A stretch of 17,704 nucleotides of DNA from CAZADH01 sp964483805 (GTDB taxonomy: Bacteria > Muiribacteriota > Ozemobacteria > Ozemobacterales > Ozemobacteraceae). Below the pieces are notes generated by a model that did no database searches, was not told the origin of the DNA, and was given only the letters and a program-made list of their open reading frames with translations. The position numbers and the translations under genes were made by a program. The stretch's first letter is position 1, and every line of letters begins with the position of its first letter. The DNA is taken from contig CAZADH010000113.1 of the NCBI GenBank assembly GCA_964483805.1, positions 1 through 17,704 of the forward strand, in the 5' to 3' direction. Positions 8,872 to 15,888 of this stretch are shown piece by piece.

Positions 8872-9387
8872 ATGAGCGCGCAACCGTTTTGCCCGGTGTG
8901 CGGGCTGCCGCAGGCGCCCCATTGGCGATTCTGCCGGCACTGCGGCCACGATGTCTGGAGCCCGGCCGGCGGCGAATTGCCTCTCGAGGCGGTTCTGCCC
9001 GAAGTGGCGGTGGGGCCGGCGAAACCCGGGGCCTATCGGTTCACCTTGATCGAACTGATGATCGTTATCGCCATCATCGGTATCCTGGCGGCAATCGCCG
9101 TGCCGAACACCTCGCGGTCGGGCAGTCGGTACGGCGCGCGCGAGAAGGCGTGTTACGCGAATATCCGGGTGATTCAATCGGCGATCGAGCAATACAATAT
9201 GGATCACTCCGGCATGATCGATTTCTGCGATGGCCGCGTCGTTGCCGAGTTGAAGAAAGAACAGTATCTCAAATCGGAACCCCAGTGCCCGTCCGACCCC
9301 AAGGGCATCGGCCAGTCGATCTATCACGGGGCCAACCTCAGGAGCGACGGCGTTGTCCAATGCCCGACGCACGGAACCGTCGAATGA
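8872..9387 (+). CDS. Zinc-ribbon protein with a type IV pilin-like N-methylation/membrane segment
   Basis: A 171-residue protein with an unusual order of parts. Residues 7-24 are a CPxCG/CxxC zinc ribbon (C7, C10, C21, C24). After a Pro/Glu-rich linker comes a class III prepilin-type segment, FTLIELMIVIAIIGILAAIA (57-76), with the +5 glutamate E61. The C-terminal domain (YANIRVIQSAIEQYNMD then paired cysteines) resembles minor pseudopilins. The residue before the +1 Phe is Arg56, not the Gly that prepilin peptidase normally needs, and the leader would be 56 residues, so processing is doubtful; the zinc ribbon would stay cytoplasmic on a membrane anchor. ATG at 8872 has only a weak upstream GGGCGG. 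It is followed after 22 bases by the SpoIIM-family gene, probably co-transcribed. Confidence 0.8.
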   Translation: MSAQPFCPVCGLPQAPHWRFCRHCGHDVWSPAGGELPLEAVLPEVAVGPAKPGAYRFTLIELMIVIAIIGILAAIAVPNTSRSGSRYGAREKACYANIRVIQSAIEQYNMDHSGMIDFCDGRVVAELKKEQYLKSEPQCPSDPKGIGQSIYHGANLRSDGVVQCPTHGTVE

Positions 9388-9409
9388 TGCACGGCGAAGA
9401 GGGTCGACC

Positions 9410-10450
9410 ATGAGCGGTCAGATGCCGGCACGGGTTCTTGGTCTCGTCAGTCGCTACGACAAACCGATGGAGCGCTGGGAGAAGATCGGCGCCATCCTGC
9501 AGCGTCTCGAAACAGGCAGTGATGAGGTGCAGGCCGAAACCCTGTCGCAGCTCGGCAAGTTGTATGGTGAGCTCCTCTCCGATCTGGGCAAGGCCCGCGA
9601 GGCGGGGCACGCCGAACGGGCGCTGGCGTTGAATGCTCTCGCCGGGCGGGTCTACGCACAGATCTACCGACGTCGCGGCATGCGCATCGTCGATGTGGTG
9701 TTGTTTTTCTTCGAGGAGTTCCCACAACTGGTGCGGCAGCGGATCCACGCCATTGCTGTCGCGACGTTGATCTTGCTCTTCTCGATGCTGATCGGCAGTC
9801 TTTGTTTGCGCCTCGACTCGAAGCTGGTCAAGCTGGTCGTGCCCGAGACGCTGATGCAGCAACTCGAGGCCGATCTCACTGCCGGCCGCTTTGCGCCGGG
9901 CACCGGCGGCGAAGCCAAAAGCGCGTTCTCGAGCCGGATCATGACCAACAATATCCAGGTCTCGTTTCTTGCCTTTGCGACTGGGATGCTCCTTGGTATC
10001 GGCACCGTCTACATTCTTATCGTCAATGGTCTGATGATCGGTGGGTTGGCCGGCATCTTCCAGCAAGCCGGCTATGGCGTGATGTTCTGGTCGCTGATTG
10101 TGCCGCACGGCGTGATCGAAATACCGTGTATTCTCATTGCCGCGGGTGCCGGTCTGATCGTGGCCTACGCGATCATCGATCCGGGGCCGTACGCGCGCGG
10201 GGCCTGGCTGGCCCGTGAAGGATTGGTGGCGGTGAAGCTGGTGTGCGGCTGCATCCCTCTGTTCATTGGCGCGGCGTTGATCGAAACCTGGATCACCCCG
10301 TTGACCGTGCACGCAGCGCTGAAATTCGCGTTCGCGGCCATGGTCGGAGTCATCCTGGTCTGCTTCTTCGTCTTTGCCGGGACGCGATCGCTCCAGATCA
10401 TGGCCGGCATCGCCCCCGAAACCGACGTCCCCGCCGACCCGTCCCGCTGA
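9410..10450 (+). CDS. SpoIIM / DUF95 family inner-membrane protein
   Basis: A 346-residue multi-pass membrane protein of the stage II sporulation protein M (DUF95) family. A soluble helical N-terminus (1-110) precedes a membrane helix at about 113-134, then a loop and a set of helices from about 180 to 325. Family landmarks are TNNIQVSFLAFATGMLLGIG (179-198) and IVPHGVIEIPCILIAAGAG (230-248). Outside spore formers these proteins are found with MoxR ATPase, DUF58 and RDD proteins, with unproven roles in envelope or transport. ATG at 9410 is chosen because a GAAGAGGG site lies just upstream; an in-frame ATG at 9353 would overlap the pilin-like gene by 35 bases and adds an Arg-rich, unconserved stretch. 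The PHGVIEIPC codons include a rare ATA and hold an AATAC-N3-GTATT palindrome. Confidence 0.88.
   Translation: MSGQMPARVLGLVSRYDKPMERWEKIGAILQRLETGSDEVQAETLSQLGKLYGELLSDLGKAREAGHAERALALNALAGRVYAQIYRRRGMRIVDVVLFFFEEFPQLVRQRIHAIAVATLILLFSMLIGSLCLRLDSKLVKLVVPETLMQQLEADLTAGRFAPGTGGEAKSAFSSRIMTNNIQVSFLAFATGMLLGIGTVYILIVNGLMIGGLAGIFQQAGYGVMFWSLIVPHGVIEIPCILIAAGAGLIVAYAIIDPGPYARGAWLAREGLVAVKLVCGCIPLFIGAALIETWITPLTVHAALKFAFAAMVGVILVCFFVFAGTRSLQIMAGIAPETDVPADPSR
10120..10132. repeat. Palindrome AATAC-N3-GTATT inside the SpoIIM-family gene
   Basis: Perfect 5-base arms around CGT, in the codons for the conserved E-I-P-C-I. ATA is used for Ile where ATC is the norm in this gene. Same arms as at 12715-12727. 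Confidence 0.5.
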
Positions 10451-10506
10451 CCATTGCGGCGTCGCCCACACACCCCGGGCGCAGAACTCGTAGGGCGGCA
10501 TGCGGG

Positions 10507-10557
10507 TTTCGCAGCCGCGAAAAGTGGGTGCGGTGACGCCTCCTCCTGTGCTACATT
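10507..10557 (+). promoter_or_regulatory. Hairpin and putative promoter upstream of the TonB receptor gene
   Basis: The 150-base gap 10451-10600 holds a hairpin TTTCGC-AGCC-GCGAAA (10507-10522, no T-run, possible end of the SpoIIM transcript) and then TGCGGTGAC (10529-10537) followed by TACATT (10552-10557) as a weak -35/-10 pair. An ideal GGAGGTGA ribosome binding site (10590-10597) precedes the receptor ATG at 10601. Confidence 0.35.
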
Positions 10558-10600
10558 GATCCGCTGTCCTGCGGGCGCCATGTTCTTTCGGAGGTGAGCC

Positions 10601-12703
10601 ATGAATCGAGCTGAAATCTTGCACAGTCGGTTGCAGCGAAGCTGGGCAATGTGCTTGGTGGTTGCGCTGTTACTTTGTTGTGGCGGCGCTGCCGTGGCGG
10701 CTCCGAGTGGAACGGACCTGACGGCCATGAGTCTCGAGCAGTTGCTCGAAGTCAAAGTGACGACCGTGTCGCGCAAAGCCGAGCGGGTGGTCGACACCGC
10801 GGCCGCGGTCACCGTCATCACCGCCGACGAGATCCGGCGCTGCGGCGCGACCTCGATTCCCGAGGTGTTGCGCCTGGTGCCCGGTCTGCACGTCGCGCAC
10901 ATCGATGCCAACAAGTGGGCGATCAACGCTCGCGGTTTCAACCATCGGTTCGCCCGCCAGTTGCTGGTGCTCATCGATGGCCGCACCGTCTATTCGCCGA
11001 TGTTTGGCGGCGTCTGGTGGGACGTGCAGGACACCATGCTCGAAGACATCGACCGCATCGAAGTGATTCGCGGCCCGGGCGCGACCATGTGGGGCGCCAA
11101 TGCGGTCAACGGCGTGATCAACATCGTGACCCGCGACGCGCACGCGACGGCCAACCGCGGCCTGGCCACCGGTTACGTCGGCAGCAGCGATGGCAAGATC
11201 GGCGCCTATCGGTACGGCGGTTCAATGGCGAACGGCGGCGCGTTCCGGTTCTTCGTCAAGGGCGCCGACCATGAGTTCTTCCCGTACCCGAACAGCACCC
11301 ACAACGGCGACAGCGCCTGGCAGCAGAGCCGCTTCGGGTTCCGCGCCGACTGGGAAACCAAGTGCCGCAAGCAGATCAGCGTGCAGGGCGACCTGTATCG
11401 TTCGCGCAACGAAGAGATCTCGCAGTTGCGCGACCTCACCGCGCCCCTGTTGTATCAGAACGCGGCGCAGACGCGCAGTGACGCCAGCGGCGGCGACCTG
11501 ATGGCTTCGGTGCGCGGCAAGACCCGCGGTGGCCGCGACTGGCAGGTCCGCCTGTCGTACGACCGCTCGTTCCGCAACGACGTGATGAACGTCGAGCGGC
11601 GCGACACTTTCGATATCGATTATCAATTGCAGTTCAAGCCGGCGCCGCGTCACGACGTGGTGGCGGGCACCGGTTGGCGGTGGACGAGCGACGATCTGCC
11701 CAACACCAACTACCTGTGGTTCACGCCCAATAAAGAGACGACGACGATCTTCAACCTCTTCGTGCAAGACGACATCACGCTCTGTCCCGAGAAGCTCAAC
11801 CTGATTATCGGTGCCAAGTTCGAGCACCACAGCCAGGTGGGCAACGAGGTCGAGCCCAGCGCCCGTCTGTTGTGGCGCGCTCACAAAAAACATACGTTGT
11901 ATGCATCCGTGTCGCGGGCCGCCCAACTGCCGTCACGGGTCGAGCGCACCGGATGGGGTGTGGCGTATGCCTTCCCGCGCGCGGTGTTCCCGCCGCTGCC
12001 GGCACCGCAGATCCCCATCGGCGTCATCCCCGTGGTGGGCACGCTGCAGGGCAATCCCGATTACGAGTCGGGCATCATGACCGCCCGTGAGATCGGGTGG
12101 CGGTTCAATCCCAGCCGTCGTTTTGCTCTCGATACCTCGGCGTTTCGGCACGACTATGCCAAAATGCTCAAGCTGTCGCCCGCCGTGGTGAACCAGATCG
12201 TGGTCGACGGCGCGCCGCGCGCGGTCACGGTCAGCGGCAGCCTCAACGATGTCACCGCCCATGCCGGCGGTTTCGAGGCGACGACCCGTTGGCAACTGGG
12301 CGATCGGGTGCGGCTCAGCACCGGGCACACCTGGTTGTGGGCGACACCGTCCGACGGTGGCGACCACAGTTGGTCGATGCCCGACCGCCAGACCCAGATT
12401 CGCGCGGCCATCGACCTGCGCAAGAATCTCGACCTCGACCTGGCCTGGTTCGACGTCGCCGGGTTCGACTACTTCGGCATTGCCGGGCGGAGCTTCAACA
12501 ACAACAACCTGCAAGGCAGCCACGTGCCCGGCTATCAGCGCTTCGACGTGCGCTTCGGTTATCGGCCGTTCAAAGACTTCGAGTTGGCCGTGGGCGGCCA
12601 GAACCTCGGCAACAAGAGTCACTACGAGTTCGGGCCGACGTGGCTCGAGGTGCCCAGCGAAGTGCCGCGGGTCTATTACGTGAAAGGCACCTGGAACTTC
12701 TGA
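10601..12703 (+). CDS. TonB-dependent outer-membrane receptor
   Basis: A 700-residue protein: signal peptide 1 to about 33 (hydrophobic core then AVAAP), plug domain about 60-180 and a beta-barrel to the C-terminal Phe (GTWNF). Plug motifs are VTVITADEIRRCGATSIPEV (70-89), VLIDGRTVYSP (123-133) and RGPGATMWGANAVNGVINIV (157-176). EVKVTTVSRKA (50-60) lies where a TonB box or its N-terminal extension is expected. Energy comes from TonB/ExbBD, not encoded here. The plug and the conserved 'SLEQLLEVKVTTVSRK' start belong to a group often found beside YfiR/DUF4154 proteins, as here. The ligand cannot be read from sequence; siderophore and cobalamin are both possible, and a cobalamin role near B12 enzymes is only a guess. 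The start is decided by GGAGGTGA just upstream. Confidence 0.92.
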   Translation: MNRAEILHSRLQRSWAMCLVVALLLCCGGAAVAAPSGTDLTAMSLEQLLEVKVTTVSRKAERVVDTAAAVTVITADEIRRCGATSIPEVLRLVPGLHVAHIDANKWAINARGFNHRFARQLLVLIDGRTVYSPMFGGVWWDVQDTMLEDIDRIEVIRGPGATMWGANAVNGVINIVTRDAHATANRGLATGYVGSSDGKIGAYRYGGSMANGGAFRFFVKGADHEFFPYPNSTHNGDSAWQQSRFGFRADWETKCRKQISVQGDLYRSRNEEISQLRDLTAPLLYQNAAQTRSDASGGDLMASVRGKTRGGRDWQVRLSYDRSFRNDVMNVERRDTFDIDYQLQFKPAPRHDVVAGTGWRWTSDDLPNTNYLWFTPNKETTTIFNLFVQDDITLCPEKLNLIIGAKFEHHSQVGNEVEPSARLLWRAHKKHTLYASVSRAAQLPSRVERTGWGVAYAFPRAVFPPLPAPQIPIGVIPVVGTLQGNPDYESGIMTAREIGWRFNPSRRFALDTSAFRHDYAKMLKLSPAVVNQIVVDGAPRAVTVSGSLNDVTAHAGGFEATTRWQLGDRVRLSTGHTWLWATPSDGGDHSWSMPDRQTQIRAAIDLRKNLDLDLAWFDVAGFDYFGIAGRSFNNNNLQGSHVPGYQRFDVRFGYRPFKDFELAVGGQNLGNKSHYEFGPTWLEVPSEVPRVYYVKGTWNF
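11891..11903. repeat. Palindrome CATAC-N3-GTATG inside the TonB receptor gene
   Basis: Perfect 5-base arms around GTT, in the barrel codons for H-T-L-Y-A (CAT, ACG, TTG, TAT, GCA). A near copy, on the opposite strand, encodes H-T-L-Y-R in the DUF4350 gene at 16976-16988. Confidence 0.5.
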
Positions 12704-12714
12704 TTGCAATGAGC

Positions 12715-12727
12715 AATACATTGTATT
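12715..12727. promoter_or_regulatory. Palindrome AATACA-T-TGTATT between the receptor and yfiR-like genes
   Basis: Perfect 6-base arms around one base (ATAC-N3-GTAT form), 12 bases after the receptor stop. If the downstream gene starts at GTG 12790 this is intergenic and could be an operator or processing site; if it starts at ATG 12709 the site is inside codons 3-7. Confidence 0.5.
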
Positions 12728-12789
12728 TCGTGTTGCGGCCTCGCTCCCCGGTTGTTGGCCGGGTGGGCGCAGCGCAGCAGGGTGATGGG

Positions 12790-13347
12790 GTGTCCCGGCG
12801 CCGGCGCGGCGGCGGCGTGTGGTTCCTGCCGCTCGTGCTGGTACTGGCCTGCGGGCTCGTCGCAGCGCCGGCCGGTGCCCAGGCGATCCACAACGAGTAT
12901 GCCGTCAAGGCGGCCTTTTTGTTCAGCTTCACCGGCTACGTCGACTGGCCACCGTCGCCGGTGACGGCCGAAGGCGAAGTCTTCGGGTTCGGGGTCACGG
13001 TGCCGAATCCGTTTGGCGAAACTCTGGCCGCGACACTCAAAGGCAAAGAGGTGAACGGTCGCCAGGTGCAGGTGCTGCAGATCATGACGCCCGACGATGT
13101 TGGCAAGTGCCGGGTGCTGTTCGTCGACAGTCGGTGTCGCGATGCCGAGGCGCTGATTGCCCGGGCGCGCACCATGGGCGTGTTGACCGTCGGCGAGAAG
13201 CGCGAGTTCCTCGATCGGGGCGGTGTCATCGCCTTCGAACTCGAGAACGACCACGTGCGGTTTGCCATCAATTTGATTGCCGCCCAGCAGGCCGGTTTGA
13301 CCATCAGCAGCAAGCTGTTGCGGCTCGCGACCGAAGTTCGCCGATAA
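12790..13347 (+). CDS. YfiR-family (DUF4154) periplasmic protein
   Basis: The protein (185 residues from GTG 12790) has a signal peptide, Arg-rich n-region then WFLPLVLVLACGLVAAP and cleavage after AQA (about residue 32). The mature part shows the DUF4154 pattern: EYAVKAAFLFSFTGYVDWP, then NPFGETL, VNGRQVQV, CRVLFVDS, VLTVGEKREFLDRGGVI, and the end INLIAAQQAGLTISSKLLRL. In Pseudomonas YfiR is a redox-sensitive periplasmic inhibitor of the diguanylate cyclase YfiN. In many other phyla the family pairs with a TonB receptor, as here, with unknown job. Start choice: the frame is open far upstream, and ATG 12709 is five bases after the receptor stop but lacks a ribosome binding site and gives an over-long n-region. 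GTG 12790 (AGGGTGA upstream) gives a normal signal peptide. No cyclase or kinase partner lies in the window. Confidence 0.87.
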   Translation: MSRRRRGGGVWFLPLVLVLACGLVAAPAGAQAIHNEYAVKAAFLFSFTGYVDWPPSPVTAEGEVFGFGVTVPNPFGETLAATLKGKEVNGRQVQVLQIMTPDDVGKCRVLFVDSRCRDAEALIARARTMGVLTVGEKREFLDRGGVIAFELENDHVRFAINLIAAQQAGLTISSKLLRLATEVRR

Positions 13348-13352
13348 CCGCA

Positions 13353-13374
13353 GGGCCCCCGGTGCGGGCGGCCC
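13353..13374. terminator. GC hairpin in the convergent yfiR-like / DUF58 junction
   Basis: GGGCC-CCCG-GTG-CGGG-C-GGCCC forms a 9-bp stem with one bulge in the 35-base gap between two converging genes. It has no T-run either way, so it is a possible bidirectional but not a classic intrinsic terminator. Confidence 0.4.
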
Positions 13375-13382
13375 CCGCGTCG

Positions 13383-14918
13383 TTACAGGGTCTCGCGCAG
13401 TTTGACGCTCAAATACGTGGTCAGCAGAGCCGAGTTGACCTCGTGCGGGCGCAGCAGGAGCACGATGCCGCCGAGACTCTGAATGACCCGCTTGGCCTGC
13501 TTGACCCGTTCGAGGATCTCGAGCGCCGCCACCTGCTCGTAGGCCTGGGTCGGAGTTGCGGGTGTCGCATTGGCGGCCTCCCACACCGCCGGATCGGTGA
13601 TCGAGACCACCACCGGGATGTGCTTGCGGCACAACAGCCAGATGCTGCGCACCACTTTCTGCGGCGCATCGCCGGCGGCCAGATCGGTGAGGAACACCAC
13701 CAGCGAGCGGCGCAGGCGCGTGCCCATGATGAACTTCATGGCGCGGTCGTAATCGGGTTCGACGCGTTCGGCCTGCAGGTCGAACAACTGGTGCAACACC
13801 TGGTGGAAGTGGCGCTTGCCGCGCTTGGGCGCCTCGTAACGGCGCACGTCGTCGTTGAACACGAGCAGGCCGAACTTGTCTTCTTTTTTGGTGACCAGAT
13901 GGCCGAGCAACAGGGTGGCATTGACCGCGGCATCGAGCAGCGAGAAGCCGTCGACGATGGCGCCCATCGGGCGTGAGCAGTCGAGCGCGACGATGATCGA
14001 CTGGTTGATCTCCGATTGATATTGGCGCGAGATCAGCTTGCTCTTGCGCGCCGACGCCTTCCAATCGATGCGTCGCGGTTCGTCGCCGATCGCGTACTCG
14101 CGCAGGCTTTCGAACTCGGTGCCCGACCCGCGCCGGCGCTCGTTGATCAGGCCCATCTCGGTGAGGTGCTGCCGCTTGAAGCGCAGGTCGAAGCGTGAGA
14201 TGGCGCGAATGTTGGGATAGACCTCGACCACCTGCGGCGCCGGAAAAGCGTAGATGCGGTCGACCAGCTCGAACAGGCCGCGGTAGCGGATGACGACGTC
14301 GCCGAAGGCGTACCGCCCGCGGCGGGGCGGCGTGACCAGGTAGGTGGCGGTCTGCTCGGCGCGTGGCTCGAGATCGAGGGTCAGTTCGGTGACCGAGGCC
14401 GCGAACTCGGTGGGGAACTCGTCGCGCAGCACGAGGTTGATCGGGCGGCGCGCCTGGTTGGTAAACCGCAGCGATATCTCGTTCTCCTGGCCGATCGACA
14501 ACCGGGTGGCGCAGGTGCGCTCGATCAGCAGGTCTTCGGGCGCCGGTGACAGCAGGGCGTCGACCTTGACGAGCAGAAAAATGAATGCATTGTATGCAAG
14601 AAATATGGTGAATCCCGTCCAGTGGTTGCCGATGACCATCAGCGGCAGGGTGCCGAAGAGCAGCAGCAGGATGACGCGGGTCGTGACCCGGGTGGCCTCG
14701 AGACGGGGTCCGCTGGCCGCCGGGACGAGCACCGGGGGCGGCGCGGGGTCGACGGGCGTGCGTTCGTGGCGCGTCTCTTCGATCACGAGGTCGTCTTTCT
14801 GGCGGCGCACGCGCACTTCCGCCGAGAGTGGGCGATCGCCGATGTCCTCTTCGTAGCGGAACGGCGAACCGGCCTCCACTTCGTCGCGGCGGGTGTCGGA
14901 CGGCGGCTTGCTTGCCAC
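13383..14918 (-). CDS. DUF58 (vWA-like) membrane-associated protein
   Basis: A 511-residue protein, last gene of the MoxR operon. A charged, Pro-rich N-terminal tail of about 75 residues precedes two membrane helices (about 79-97 and 101-119). The rest contains a beta domain and the DUF58 hallmark GTEFESLREY (266-275) and RRIDWKASAR (282-291), followed by a vWA-like fold with DCSRPMG (313-319) where a MIDAS DxSxS would be; the second Ser is replaced by Pro, common in DUF58. These proteins are partners of MoxR AAA+ ATPases, thought to act as membrane-linked chaperones for vWA-containing or envelope complexes. The gene starts 10 bases after the MoxR stop. The membrane-helix codons at 14581-14605 are AT-rich and include an inverted repeat. 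The long N-terminal tail is unusual for the family. Confidence 0.9.
   Translation of the reverse strand: MASKPPSDTRRDEVEAGSPFRYEEDIGDRPLSAEVRVRRQKDDLVIEETRHERTPVDPAPPPVLVPAASGPRLEATRVTTRVILLLLFGTLPLMVIGNHWTGFTIFLAYNAFIFLLVKVDALLSPAPEDLLIERTCATRLSIGQENEISLRFTNQARRPINLVLRDEFPTEFAASVTELTLDLEPRAEQTATYLVTPPRRGRYAFGDVVIRYRGLFELVDRIYAFPAPQVVEVYPNIRAISRFDLRFKRQHLTEMGLINERRRGSGTEFESLREYAIGDEPRRIDWKASARKSKLISRQYQSEINQSIIVALDCSRPMGAIVDGFSLLDAAVNATLLLGHLVTKKEDKFGLLVFNDDVRRYEAPKRGKRHFHQVLHQLFDLQAERVEPDYDRAMKFIMGTRLRRSLVVFLTDLAAGDAPQKVVRSIWLLCRKHIPVVVSITDPAVWEAANATPATPTQAYEQVAALEILERVKQAKRVIQSLGGIVLLLRPHEVNSALLTTYLSVKLRETL
14586..14598. repeat. Inverted repeat TGCAT-N3-ATGCA inside the DUF58 gene
   Basis: Perfect 5-base arms around TGT, one mismatch from ATAC-N3-GTAT (ATGC-ATT-GTAT at 14585-14595). 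It encodes A-Y-N-A in the second membrane helix with GCA and AAT codons, unlike the gene's usual GCC/GCG and AAC. Confidence 0.45.
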
Positions 14919-14928
14919 AGGCTGGCGC

Positions 14929-15888
14929 TTACCGCGGGACCTTGACCTGACCGACGATGCCCTTGAGACACTCGTCGGCGGTCAGTCCTTCGATTTCGGC
15001 CTCGGGTTTGAGGATCACGCGATGGCGCAACACCGGGAAGACCATCTCTTTGACGTCGTCGGGATTGACGTAATCGCGCCCGGTCATGAGTGCGCGCGCT
15101 TTGCTGGCCAACAGCAGCGAGATCGAGGAGCGCGGCCCGCCGCCGACCAGCAGGTCGTTGTGGTTGCGGGTGGCGCGGACGATGGTGGCGATGTAGTCGA
15201 TGATCGGCGGTTTGGTCACCACCTTCTTGATCATCTCCTGGCACTGTTGCACCATCTCGACCGAACCGATCGTGGTCAGCCCCGCCTCTTTCAACCGGTC
15301 GGTGCGGAACCCCGCCTCGAACTGCTGCAACATCTTGCCCTCTTCATCGGCGGTCGGATACGGCACCAGCACCTTGAAGGCAAAGCGGTCGAGCTGCGCC
15401 TCGGGCAACGGGTAGGTACCTTCGTATTCGAGCGGATTCTGCGTGGCGAGCACCATGAAGATCGGCGACAACGCGAAGCGGTTGCCCTCGATGGTGACCT
15501 GCCGCTCTTCCATGCACTCGAGCAGCGCCGACTGGGTCTTGGCCGGGGCGCGGTTGATCTCGTCGACGAGCACGAGGTCGGCGAAGATCGGCCCCTTCTG
15601 CACCCGGAAATTGCTGGTCTTGGCATCGTAGATGTTGGTGCCGAGAATGTCGGACGGCATGAGATCGGGCGTCATCTGCAGACGCTGGAAAGCGCAGCCG
15701 ATGATCTGGGTGATCGTTTTGACCGTCAACGTCTTGGCGGTGCCGGGCACGCCCTCGAGCAACACGTGACCGCGCATGAGCAGCGCGGTCAGGATCATCT
15801 CGACCACCTGGTCCTGGCCGACGATGATCTTGCGCACCTCTTCACGGAGTCTGGCAAACGTCTGTTGCACCTGCGCGATGTCACTCAT
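14929..15888 (-). CDS. moxR: MoxR-family AAA+ ATPase
   Basis: A 319-residue AAA+ ATPase of the MoxR family. Walker A GVPGTAKT (46-53), Walker B LVLVDE (105-110), INRAPAKTQSALLECMEE after it, sensor 1 ATQNP (148-152) and a LDRF segment with the likely arginine finger R168. A C-terminal helical lid with sensor 2 follows (VGGGPRSSISLLLASKARAL). Length is typical. MoxR proteins form hexamers that, with vWA/DUF58 partners, mature or assemble protein complexes; the client here is not known. Its ATG lies inside the end of the DUF4350 gene: the eight bases ATGAGTGA hold its start and that gene's stop, so the two are translationally coupled. Confidence 0.94.
   Translation of the reverse strand: MSDIAQVQQTFARLREEVRKIIVGQDQVVEMILTALLMRGHVLLEGVPGTAKTLTVKTITQIIGCAFQRLQMTPDLMPSDILGTNIYDAKTSNFRVQKGPIFADLVLVDEINRAPAKTQSALLECMEERQVTIEGNRFALSPIFMVLATQNPLEYEGTYPLPEAQLDRFAFKVLVPYPTADEEGKMLQQFEAGFRTDRLKEAGLTTIGSVEMVQQCQEMIKKVVTKPPIIDYIATIVRATRNHNDLLVGGGPRSSISLLLASKARALMTGRDYVNPDDVKEMVFPVLRHRVILKPEAEIEGLTADECLKGIVGQVKVPR

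Noticed and set aside
8872..9387. Zinc-ribbon gene as a conventional type IV pilin
   Set aside because: Leader length and Arg at -1 do not fit prepilin peptidase substrates, and no pilus assembly genes lie nearby.
12097..12789. Long upstream extension of the YfiR reading frame into the TonB receptor gene
   Set aside because: The receptor frame is clearly coding there to its terminal Phe; the extension would bury the signal peptide inside the protein.
13267..13277. ATCAA-T-TTGAT palindrome in the yfiR-like gene
   Set aside because: It does not share the ATAC/GTAT half-site and simply encodes the conserved I-N-L-I of the family end motif.
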